A stretch of DNA of 13,944 bases from Methylococcaceae bacterium (GCA_021647145.1 JAKIVF010000096.1:1-13944); one strand, 5' to 3'; positions 1 through 6,307 are shown, counted from the stretch's first letter. Numbers and translations are program-made. Notes: generated by a model from the letters alone, not told the origin.

Positions 1-87
1 TGGAGCTGGATCTGGAGCTGGAGCTGGATCTGGAGCTGGAGCTGGATCTGGATCTGGATCTGGAGCTGGGTTTGGATCTGGATCTGG
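1..87. repeat. Hexanucleotide tandem repeat encoding a Pro-rich linker
   Basis: Tandem TGGATC and TGGAGC units (with one TGGGTT variant) run from the window edge to 87. On the minus strand they read as CCA-GAT and CCA-GCT, giving Pro-Asp and Pro-Ala dipeptides. Part of the array has an 18-bp higher period (one TGGATC plus two TGGAGC). The array continues past the window start, so its copy number is unknown. Each unit keeps the reading frame, so slippage would change linker length without breaking the gene. Confidence 0.95.
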
Positions 88-684
88 AATATCATTACCA
101 TCTGTATTAGATGTTTTAATAACTAAATAATCAAGTTGGCTGTCATCTTCTGTACCATTTGTATAAAAACGTATCTTAATTTTATTTTTTTTGCTAATGA
201 AACGTTTAGGGTTTTCTCCTACTGATTTTACAATTGATTTCCATTTCCATGATTTGGCACCTGTATTGTCAGTAATATAGTTCCATTTTTTTGCATGATA
301 ATCATATATTTTAAATATCCACCTTTGCCACTGCTTTTCTTCGCCTCGATAATTTACATGTAACACCATTTTAGATAATTTATTAATATTGGTCGGAGCA
401 TCGAATGTAAAATAGCCTTTATATCCACGGCTATCAATCATAAAATCAATATAATTATTCCAATTATCATCATTTTTAGTTTGATCTTTTATTGATAAAA
501 CGTCTAAAGAAAGCGAAGATGATGAACCTTTTGCATTTTTTAGCTTATAAGGGGTTAGTGTATTTGCATGGCTTGAACTTATGAAGAATGCGCCCAAATA
601 TAAAAAAATTAGACTCATATAGCGTAATAAATAAAAGCTGTTTTTTATAAAATAAAATAGTTTGTTTGAGAAGATTTTAATCAT
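1..684 (-). CDS. Secreted protein, N-terminal part: beta-rich domain followed by Pro-Asp/Pro-Ala linker (partial)
   Basis: An open frame of 228 codons runs from an ATG at 684-682 to the window edge without a stop, so the C-terminal part is missing. Residues 1-40 form an extended signal sequence: a basic N-terminus, a hydrophobic stretch at about 23-36, and a likely cleavage after SSSHA. Residues about 75-190 look like a beta-sandwich rich in Trp, Tyr and Lys, with motifs such as QRWIFKIYDYHAKKW and a closing QLDYLVI. From memory this resembles a carbohydrate-associated domain seen in secreted bacterial glycosidase-type proteins, but that is a weak recognition. Residues 200-228 are an alternating Pro-Asp/Pro-Ala linker, so a second, possibly catalytic, domain probably lies beyond position 1. 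An AAGGA sequence lies about 14 bases before the start, further than usual. Exact function unknown. Confidence 0.75.
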   Translation of the reverse strand, partial: MIKIFSNKLFYFIKNSFYLLRYMSLIFLYLGAFFISSSHANTLTPYKLKNAKGSSSSLSLDVLSIKDQTKNDDNWNNYIDFMIDSRGYKGYFTFDAPTNINKLSKMVLHVNYRGEEKQWQRWIFKIYDYHAKKWNYITDNTGAKSWKWKSIVKSVGENPKRFISKKNKIKIRFYTNGTEDDSQLDYLVIKTSNTDGNDIPDPDPNPAPDPDPDPAPAPDPAPAPDPAP

Positions 685-1525
685 TTTAGTTTTTTTTTGT
701 TCCTTTTTATCTAGTGAGTCGTTGATTCCTAAGCTAAATAATTAGCTTATTTTTAGTCTACTTTGAGTATAGCTAATAAACTAAAATTTATTTTTAGCAT
801 ATTTTATGCCAACTATTTGTTGAGTCTAGTATTCGCAATGTGAATGAATGAGTGAATATAGATAAACGATTAAAGGACAAGGATGGCTATATAGATTACT
901 TAAGTGTTGGATGGTAAACGCGTCTCTTTTGGGCGACATTGATAAAACAATGAAATTAGCTAACAAATTTTTTTCTAAAATATTGAATTTAATTTTTCTT
1001 AATTATTAATATATAAGATATTGATATTTATATAAAAAAATAGATATTTTTCTTCCTGTTAAGTGTTTTTTTTGACACAAAAATGATTTTTCAATTGCAA
1101 TTTAAAATAGCCTTGTTATAACCTGTACACAGACTGAATATGTTAAAAAGGCTTGTTATTATATTTCTTGAATTTCAATATTATTTTATAAAGTCTCAAT
1201 TTAGCAACAAATTTCCCTGAAAAAAGTGTTTCTTCTAATTTTAAGTCACTATCCAATTGAATATAAGCTTTGAGTGTTTTTTTTCGGTTATTCTTTGTCA
1301 TTGGATGATAAATATACAAGATCGATATAGTTAGATAGTACCTGACTGAAAAATCCGAAAAGAGAATATAGCAAAATAAAAACAGCTTATGATGAGCGTT
1401 ATTTTTTCCGTGATTCTTTACTCTTTAATGCAAGCCCCTTTTCGACCAGCTAATCGAATGTAAAAAACCAACTTTTGGGCATAATTCTCCTGTCAGGCTA
1501 CTTCTTATAAGCTTGATTCCTTGTC
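685..1525. other. AT-rich intergenic stretch with no convincing gene
   Basis: This gap of about 840 bp is strongly AT-rich and I find no convincing gene in it on either strand. The longest open stretch is on the minus strand and ends at 1143. It encodes a Lys-rich 52-residue peptide from the ATG at 1301, without a ribosome binding site or a recognisable family. A cluster of palindromes lies at 730-809 and an isolated AATTGCAATT at 1093-1102. The right end borders a decayed transposase gene, so part of this DNA may be remnant mobile-element sequence. Confidence 0.6.
730..809. promoter_or_regulatory. Cluster of small inverted repeats upstream of the secreted-protein gene
   Basis: TAAGCTAA at 730-737 pairs perfectly with TTAGCTTA at 742-749 across a 4-nt loop and is followed by TTTTT on the + strand. 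GCATA at 797-801 pairs with TATGC at 805-809. An imperfect pair (GCTAATAAA with TTTATTTTTAGC) lies between them. The first palindrome sits about 46 bp upstream of the start codon at 684, where an operator for the minus-strand gene would be. In DNA this AT-rich, short palindromes also arise by chance, so a regulatory role is only a suggestion. Confidence 0.3.
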
Positions 1526-1875
1526 TTAAGCCGCTTTATTTTTGTTCTTCGAATATTTTTCTTTCTCTATCCTGCACAAAACAGCAATTTTTTTGAATAT
1601 ATCGAGATAGTACGGATAAAGCCAAAGAGTGTTCAAATCCATCATACCTTATGACCGGGGTTTTTATTCAATCCATGCGCTTGAAATGCAATAATGGCGC
1701 ACTCAATAGCCGAGTGTTTCTTTTTTTCTTGTACAAATTCCTTGTCATATTCATGCTCTTTGTCCGCACGGGATAACCTCCTTTTCTTTGGTAACACGCC
1801 TTGCTCATATTTATCTTTCTGTTGTTATTGGTTTTCAGGACTTAGAAAAAATAATGAGCCCCTCTATTTTAAAAA
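1526..1875 (-). pseudogene. Decayed C-terminal fragment of an IS transposase (ISNCY-like)
   Basis: On the minus strand a chain of fragments reads as the C-terminal third of a transposase. SPENQ is followed by an in-frame TAA, then QQKDKYEQGVLPKKRRLSRA and a stretch ending FVQEKKKHSAIEC...AFQAHGLNKNPGH. A frameshift near 1650 leads to YDGFEHSLALSVLSRYIQK, and a second frameshift in a run of A leads to a short basic C-terminus ending KNKNKAA and TAA at 1528-1526. The pattern LPKK...HSAIE...HGLN...GF...L..L...I is one I associate with transposases filed as ISNCY in IS collections. Two stops and two frameshifts show that it is dead. The 5' two thirds of the gene and both element ends were not found. 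The family assignment is from memory and unverified. Confidence 0.7.
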
Positions 1876-2012
1876 GAAATAGGTTTCTTGAATTCCCACT
1901 TAACAATTAATATCGGCCTCTTGCATGCTTAATAACACCTCTTCCAGAATACCGGTATACCTTGGCAATCGCTCGTGATTGAATAAGGTACCGAAAAACA
2001 AAGGAACATGAT

Positions 2013-2636
2013 ATGAAGACAAAAACAGTAGGATGTATCAGTGAAAAAAAACAAGCTGATTTGTATCAAAAAATAGTAGATTTTCCTCTTGATAATACAG
2101 AAGCAAAAGTTCCATTTTCTGTTCGATTAGCAATTGATAATGATTGGAGTCTGGATTATACACATCAAGTGGTCATGGAATATAAGCGATTTTTATTCTT
2201 AATGGTAGTTGCAGGGCATAAATGTGCTCCCTCTGACCAAGTTGATCAGGTTTGGCATCAACATATGCTGTATTCGCATTCATATTGGGAAGAGTTTTGT
2301 ACTAAAACTATACATAAACAATTACATCACTGGCCTGCTGAGGGGGATACTGAGTTTTATGACTGGTATGGAATGACGATTAATAGTTATATCCAGTTTT
2401 TTGGGCGTCGTCCGCCTGAAAATATTTGGATTGATTCTGTCGTTCGTTTAAAGAGTAAAACTCATTTTATTCGAATAGACCGAGAAGAAAACTGGATTAT
2501 ACCGAAGTCGAATTTAATCAAGAATGTCAAAAACTCATTTGAACAAATAGGTTTCGCTTATCGTTTTAAATACAGACTATTAATTTCAGATTACTTCAAG
2601 AAAACACGGCTTAAGCTTATGAGCAAAGCGAGTTAG
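2013..2636 (+). CDS. GRDP-like (glycine-rich domain-containing-protein-like, PF07173 type) protein
   Basis: A 207-residue protein without a signal peptide or membrane segment, so probably cytoplasmic. The central signature is at residues 77-96, VDQVWHQHMLYSHSYWEEFC, flanked by EYKRFLFLMVVA upstream and by FYDWYGMTINSYIQFFGRRPPENIW downstream. This His/Trp-rich block (VD..WH.H....Y...FC) is the hallmark of the bacterial GRDP-like family, whose biochemical role is not established. In other bacteria such genes often sit beside membrane proteins with a Gly/Cys-rich C-terminus (TIGR04222 type, from memory), and here the next gene encodes exactly such a tail on a minimal membrane anchor. The ATG at 2013 has AAAGGAAC about 7 bases upstream. 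The C-terminus is basic (KKTRLKLMSKAS). It is the first gene of a three-gene cassette and is followed after 37 bp by the next. Confidence 0.8.
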   Translation: MKTKTVGCISEKKQADLYQKIVDFPLDNTEAKVPFSVRLAIDNDWSLDYTHQVVMEYKRFLFLMVVAGHKCAPSDQVDQVWHQHMLYSHSYWEEFCTKTIHKQLHHWPAEGDTEFYDWYGMTINSYIQFFGRRPPENIWIDSVVRLKSKTHFIRIDREENWIIPKSNLIKNVKNSFEQIGFAYRFKYRLLISDYFKKTRLKLMSKAS

Positions 2637-2673
2637 GGCGTTATATTTTAATTAATACACAGGAGAATAAATC

Positions 2674-2856
2674 ATGTTTAAATTTCTAATTTTTATCTTT
2701 ATTTTTTTTGTTGTTATAAAAATACTTTTTGGAAAAAGAACTAATAGAAAAGGATCAGGGGGTAGCGGGGATAGTTGGGGAGATGGAGGCTGTTCTGGTG
2801 GCGATAGCGGTGGTGGAGGCTGTGGCGGCGGTGGTTGTGGGGGAGGAGGTGATTAG
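2674..2856 (+). CDS. Small single-pass membrane peptide with Gly/Cys-rich tail
   Basis: A 60-residue protein. Residues about 4-19 are strongly hydrophobic (Ile/Phe/Val), giving one membrane segment. KRTNRK at 21-26 follows, then Gly/Ser/Asp-rich sequence, and the last 22 residues are almost only Gly with Cys at 40, 50 and 55. The basic residues directly after the segment suggest, by the positive-inside rule, a cytoplasmic tail. AGGAG at 2661-2665 is well spaced before the ATG. Larger proteins with a comparable Gly/Cys tail accompany GRDP-like genes in other bacteria, and this looks like the anchor and tail alone. Cys in a flexible Gly chain could bind metal, form disulfides or be modified, but nothing in the sequence decides this. 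The Gly codons of the tail also supply the ribosome binding site of the next gene, one base downstream. Confidence 0.75.
   Translation: MFKFLIFIFIFFVVIKILFGKRTNRKGSGGSGDSWGDGGCSGGDSGGGGCGGGGCGGGGD
2842..2850 (+). promoter_or_regulatory. Ribosome binding site inside the Gly-tail codons
   Basis: GGAGGAGGT, which encodes part of the Gly tail of the upstream peptide, ends 7 bases before the ATG at 2858. It is the strongest Shine-Dalgarno sequence in the cassette and fixes the start of the following gene, rather than the out-of-frame upstream ATG at 2729. Confidence 0.7.
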
Positions 2857-2857
2857 G

Positions 2858-3361
2858 ATGGAAAAATTATTTCTCTCTTTTATTCAGATATTCACTATTA
2901 CAATAGCAGTCTGGAGTTTTTCAGTACAAGCTGAGAGCTCCACCTATTGGCTGAATGAAAGAGAATATACAGTGACCGTTTCAGATAATAACAAACCAAT
3001 TTTATCCGTTGGGATTGAGTATCAAGGCAAAGCTCCAAAGGGTAATGAATTAATCAAGCATAACTGGAAGGCCGTTGATACAGATTTTTATCGTGAGACT
3101 TTTAAAAACCTGAGTGGGTCTAGTATTGGCATTAAAGAAGTCAAATACTTTCTTGATCATGGTCAGTTACATACGCCAAGGATTAAGGGGGGAAAAAAGA
3201 TTAAGATGACATACGGAACCACTTTGATTAAGGCAAATGAATTATTGTTTCGAAATAATGCTTGGGTTTGGGCTAAAAGGGAGAATATTTTACACAGGAT
3301 GTTTGTATTTACATACGATAATCAGGAAATAGAAGTTGATATTCCTCTTGTTTATTTCTAG
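2858..3361 (+). CDS. Predicted exported protein of unknown function, third gene of the GRDP-like cassette
   Basis: A 167-residue protein. Residues 1-25 are a clear signal peptide (hydrophobic core IQIFTITIAVWSFSV, probable cleavage at VQA-ES), so the mature protein is probably periplasmic. The rest is beta-strand-rich and basic, with no Cys after the signal peptide and no motif that I recognise. Its end is IEVDIPLVYF. The frame stays open upstream to 2729, but that part would be a low-complexity Val/Ala/Glu shadow of the Gly-tail gene, so the ATG at 2858 with its strong ribosome site is chosen. The one-base gap to the upstream stop implies co-transcription and probably translational coupling. 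Function unknown; context suggests that it works with the GRDP-like protein and the membrane peptide. Confidence 0.75.
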   Translation: MEKLFLSFIQIFTITIAVWSFSVQAESSTYWLNEREYTVTVSDNNKPILSVGIEYQGKAPKGNELIKHNWKAVDTDFYRETFKNLSGSSIGIKEVKYFLDHGQLHTPRIKGGKKIKMTYGTTLIKANELLFRNNAWVWAKRENILHRMFVFTYDNQEIEVDIPLVYF

Positions 3362-3366
3362 TCCGG

Positions 3367-3393
3367 GGTGGAAAAGCGGCAGCGCCTTCCACC
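3367..3393 (+). terminator. Hairpin just after the cassette, possible terminator
   Basis: GGTGGAA at 3367-3373 pairs with TTCCACC at 3387-3393 across a GC-rich loop, 6 bp after the last stop codon of the cassette. No run of T follows, so it is not a classical intrinsic terminator. It could act as an mRNA 3' end stabiliser. Confidence 0.35.
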
Positions 3394-3484
3394 AATCTAC
3401 TTCTGTAGTAGGTATTAATAGGTAAATTATAATTCTTTTCTCAACTTATTTTTAGGGTAATAGCTTTAAAAAGTTTAAGAATTA

Positions 3485-3516
3485 CCTGATTACCCACAAG
3501 CTTGTGGGTAATCAGG
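3485..3516. mobile_element. Minimal inverted-repeat element: 32-bp perfect palindrome with 8-bp target duplication
   Basis: CCTGATTACCCACAAG at 3485-3500 is followed immediately by its exact reverse complement at 3501-3516, with no spacer. The flanks are identical: AAGAATTA at 3477-3484 and again at 3517-3524, and the match stops exactly at the palindrome. The 16-base arm is identical to the tip of the larger element at 5994-6176, and the first 12 bases match the element at 4008-4194. This is best read as an inserted copy of the same family in which only the ends remain. As RNA it would fold into a 16-bp stem about 90 bp upstream of the gene at 3605. Confidence 0.85.
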
Positions 3517-3604
3517 AAGAATTATAAAAAACTAATTCTATTATCATTAATTACAGCTATACTTATAAGGTATTAATTTTAAAACATTATTTACCTGATA
3601 ACAT

Positions 3605-3910
3605 ATGAGAAAAATATTTTTTACCATTATCTTGTGTTCTTGTTTAGTCATGCCTGCTCCCGCTTCAGCAGAATTTAGAAAAGATTTGGCGTTACACGCT
3701 GGAATATCTTTAGTTGTTAGTACCGCGTCATATCATTTTTATCGTCAAACCCTTGAATTAACACCCACTCAATCAAGAATTGCTGCATTTTTTACAACAC
3801 TTGCTGTCGGTGCTATTAAAGAAGCGACCGATGATAGGTTTAGTGGTTCTGATATGGCGGCTAATGCAGGGGGGGCTGCTTTAGGAGTGGCTATTGCTTT
3901 TGATTTTTAA
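3605..3910 (+). CDS. Small exported protein resembling YfiM/DUF2279
   Basis: A 101-residue protein. Residues 1-22 form a signal peptide (basic start, hydrophobic core with two Cys, APASA-EF cleavage site). The Cys residues are followed by S/L and L/V, so a lipobox is not convincing. The mature part starts KDLALHAGISLVVST and contains AAFFTTLAVGAIKEATDDR at residues about 60-78, then DMAANAGGAALGV. The spaced pattern D.A.H...S / A...F...LG..KE..D / D...N..G...G agrees with my recollection of E. coli YfiM and related small membrane-associated proteins of unknown function. No strong ribosome site is visible before the ATG at 3605. The gene stands alone, between two copies of the miniature element. 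Confidence 0.65.
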   Translation: MRKIFFTIILCSCLVMPAPASAEFRKDLALHAGISLVVSTASYHFYRQTLELTPTQSRIAAFFTTLAVGAIKEATDDRFSGSDMAANAGGAALGVAIAFDF

Positions 3911-4007
3911 CAAATACCCCGGAGTTTTTTTAAAGGCCTCTATTCGTCTTTTTAATTAAAGATGCTTGAAATTTAAAGATGTTAGTCATACAGCTTTTAA
4001 AGCTTTA

Positions 4008-4194
4008 CCTGATTACCCATAAGTCTCAGCCACTTTAAAAGCACCCTACTAAACACTCTGTCATTCCTGCATTCTCTTAGCAGGAATCTAACAAACAATA
4101 ATAGATTCCCGATAAAAGACTTCGGGAATGGCGAGGTCTATAGAGAGCTGCAAAGACTCTATTCTCATTTGGCTGAGGCTCATGGGTAATCAGG
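4008..4194. mobile_element. Miniature inverted-repeat element, 187 bp, with 8-bp target duplication
   Basis: The left end CCTGATTACCCATAAG and the right end CATGGGTAATCAGG belong to inverted terminal repeats that match over about 25 bp with two mismatches. AAGCTTTA is present at 4000-4007 and again at 4195-4202 and does not extend further, as expected of a target duplication. There is no open frame inside, so the element cannot move itself. The interior carries a pair of inverted REP-like hairpins. Just inside the left repeat, CCACTTTAAAA is shared with the right end of the element at 5994-6176 in reverse complement, which confirms common descent. Confidence 0.88.
4062..4130. repeat. Inverted pair of REP-like hairpins inside the miniature element
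   Basis: The first hairpin has stem ATTCCTGC (4063-4070) with GCAGGAAT (4080-4087) and a 9-nt loop. The second has stem ATTCCCGA (4105-4112) with TCGGGAAT (4122-4129) and also a 9-nt loop. The reverse complement of the second unit aligns along its whole 28 nt with the first, including similar loops, so they are two head-to-head copies of one unit, 13-17 nt apart. This geometry resembles REP doublets (REPIN/BIME) and the common bacterial ATTCCC...GGGAAT repeats. No tyrosine transposase of the REP-associated type is in the window. Confidence 0.7.
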
Positions 4195-4320
4195 AAGCTT
4201 TATTTATTTCCAGTTGCCTTAAATCATAAAAACTCAGGGCTTAACTTTTTTAGAGAATTTAATTTTTTTATAGATTACTTTGAAAAGTAGTTCCTGTATA
4301 AGCTATTGAGTTCTTTGGTT

Positions 4321-5972
4321 CTACGTTATTTTAAATTGAGTGATTAAATTGGAGAGTGTTCCTGCTAAAGCTTCCAATTTCTGGCTAGCATAGTGGTTTT
4401 TTTCAGCGTACTGCGATGTAGTATCAGTTAATTGATTAATTGACTCGATAGTTTGATTCATCTCCTGGGCTGACAGGGACTGTTGTTGAGTTATCTCGGT
4501 TATTTCAGAATTTATTTGGCTTACTTCGTTAATACTTATATTGATGGTATTAATCGTATCGACTGTATGATTTGCTGATTTAACTACTTCGGATGTTTGG
4601 ATTTGATTGGCATTCATTACTTTTACGACTGCGGCTGAACCTATCTGTAAACTTTCAATCATTTCTTGTATTTCTGCTGTTGATTCTTGAGTCCGGCTAG
4701 CGAGAGTTCTAACTTCATCAGCAACTACTGCGAATCCACGGCCTTGTTCTCCAGCTCTTGCTGCTTCAATAGCAGCATTAAGAGCCAATAAATTTGTTTG
4801 TTCAGCAATACTTTTAATCACATCTATTACGCCACCAATAGAATCAGTATCTTGCTCTAGTTTATGGATCATATCCGAGGCTGAAGAAACATCATATTCT
4901 AATTTGTTAATTGTTGAGATCGTTTGGTCAACAACAGCCAGTGCATTATTAGATTTTTCAGTTGTTAAAACGACTGCATTACTCCCTCTAGTGCTGTTTT
5001 CTGCAATAGTTTGAACTGTTCTATCTAAAGCTTGCATCACTTGACTAATATTACTAACTTCTAATTGTTGCTGTTTAACATTGTGAGATGTATTTTCAGC
5101 AGTTTGAGTTAGAGTAGTTGAAGAGTCAGAAAGTTGAGTAATTGCTTGCTGAACCTCAAGTAAGGCGGACTGAAATTTTTCAAGCATACGATCAAAGGCG
5201 TGGGAAACATCTGACAACTCATCATTCGAAGTGAGTTCAATTCGTTTTGTAAAATCTGAATTTTCTCAATATAATCAATATTTTCTTTCATCTGCTGTAA
5301 AGGCATTAATATGCTTTTGGCAAAGAGTAAAGTAAATGTAGTCATTATTATGACAGAAAGTAGCATAGTAATCGCTGTATAAAGTTGAGTTTGTGATATG
5401 GTATTTTCTGTTTGTAGCGTTATTTGTTTTTTTAATTGCTTTTCTAATTTGATCAGCTCTTTAAAACTTTTTCTGGCTTTGTTGGCAATAGGTGATGCAG
5501 TGGTTTTATAATCTTTCCAGGCATTGTTTCTTATCTCTTGAGAGAGGTCGGTTTTATTCAAATTATCCATACGCCTTAGACCATCATTAAGGAACGCCAT
5601 TGTATCCATTTCAGATTGTTCAATTGACTTCATTAATGAATTTTGTTGCAGTAAATCAAGTGGTGAAATAGAGTTTTTTAGGTGGCTGAAACTGGTTTTT
5701 ATGTCTTCAATACGTTGTAATAATTTTTTATAATTCTTGTCAAAATTATCACCCAGCATAATGCTGCGCGTTAATCGAGAGCAATAGTTCATATCTCTGC
5801 TAATTTGTAAAGAATTTACTTCCCCCATCACAGCAGCTTGCTGGTATGTTTTAAAAACCTGATTAATAGTAGATAATCTATTATATTGCCACAAACCAAT
5901 AAACATACTTGATAAGGAAATGAGTGATATTAAAATAAAAAGACGTTTCTTGATGGAAATATTTTTCAACAT
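4321..5972 (-). pseudogene. Methyl-accepting chemotaxis protein gene, disrupted by a one-base frameshift
   Basis: The gene would encode an inner-membrane chemoreceptor of about 550 residues. It begins MLKNISIKKR at 5972, followed by a first membrane segment (FILISLISLSSMFIGLW). A helical periplasmic sensor of about 160 residues comes next, then a second segment (LYTAITMLLSVIIMTTF), a HAMP domain and a full cytoplasmic signalling domain with the tip EQTNLLALNAAIEAARAGEQ and GRGFAVVADEVRTLA. The frame changes within HAMP: after NIDYIEK the continuation SDFTKRIELTSNDELSDV lies in another frame. Restoring one A in the run complementary to 5261-5264 joins both parts seamlessly. As written, translation ends about 50 codons later, or a headless protein starts near 5217. 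There is no CheR-tether pentapeptide at the C-terminus. A miniature element is inserted 21 bp upstream of the start. Either a real lesion or a sequencing error in a homopolymer. Confidence 0.88.
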
Positions 5973-5993
5973 GTTTTTTTTGTTTAACAAGTA

Positions 5994-6176
5994 CCTGATT
6001 ACCCACAAGCTTCCGCCGAATCAGCAGATGACTTGTAAGGTATTGAAAAATAATAAATATCTATTAATGAAAATTTAACTTAAACTTTTAACTTTGATCA
6101 GGTTAAAAAATAACCATTATTTTTCATAAGATTACATTTAGCTTTTTAAAGTGGCGGAAGCTTGTGGGTAATCAGG
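5994..6176. mobile_element. Miniature inverted-repeat element, 183 bp, with 24-bp perfect ends and 8-bp target duplication
   Basis: Bases 5994-6017 are the exact reverse complement of 6153-6176, a 24-bp perfect terminal repeat with the outer tip CCTGATTACCCACAAG. AACAAGTA occurs at 5986-5993 and at 6177-6184, and the match ends exactly at the element borders. The AT-rich interior has no gene. A small hairpin, GGTTA (6101-6105) with TAACC (6111-6115), sits near its centre. The left end is 21 bp before the chemoreceptor start codon, so the insertion separates that gene from its former promoter or replaces it. The right end lies about 200 bp upstream of pabB. Confidence 0.9.
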
Positions 6177-6250
6177 AACAAGTATGTTTTAGGGGCGTTT
6201 AAATGAGTATAGTAGAAATAATTAAACTAGCTTATTATTAAATAGTAATG

Positions 6251-6307
6251 TTTAGGTGTGCAAAAAAAATTAAGAATAATCAGTTTTACCTAATAGTTTT
6301 AGGTGTG
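6251..6307 (+). promoter_or_regulatory. Direct repeat and overlapping hairpins upstream of pabB
   Basis: TTTAGGTGTG occurs at 6251-6260 and again at 6298-6307, 47 bp apart. The second copy also forms ACCTAA (6288-6293) with TTAGGT (6299-6304), and GGTG with CACC at 6302-6315. These arrangements lie just upstream of the TATAAT box of pabB, where a regulator could bind. No known operator is recognised. Confidence 0.3.

Noticed and set aside
1143..1301. A minus-strand frame for a Lys-rich 52-residue peptide
   Set aside because: No Shine-Dalgarno, no recognisable family, and composition explained by A-rich DNA. The frame is open without stops further upstream, but this alone is not sufficient.
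1694..1882. A 62-codon + strand open frame rich in Ser, Cys and Phe
   Set aside because: It has no ribosome site, an unlikely composition, and lies antisense to the recognisable transposase remnant.
2729..2857. N-terminal extension of the exported protein upstream of 2858
   Set aside because: The extension is an out-of-frame reading of the Gly-tail gene (Val/Ala/Glu low complexity) and would bury the signal peptide inside the protein.
3591..3600. TTACCTGATA near 3591 as a further element end
   Set aside because: Only CCTGAT matches the tip; the conserved TACCCA is absent and no partner end or target duplication is found.
4000..4202. A CRISPR-like or small RNA locus at the hairpin-rich stretch
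   Set aside because: There are only two repeat units in opposite orientation with no spacers, and the terminal repeats plus target duplication explain the structure as a mobile element.
5970..6008. Upstream chemoreceptor start at 6008
   Set aside because: The extra residues are encoded by the terminal repeat of the inserted element and precede the natural basic N-terminus MLKNISIKK, so the ATG at 5972 is preferred.
4321..6008. Two separate genes for a sensor protein and a soluble methyl-accepting protein
   Set aside because: The two frames overlap out of phase and one added base recreates a continuous HAMP domain, so they are one disrupted gene.
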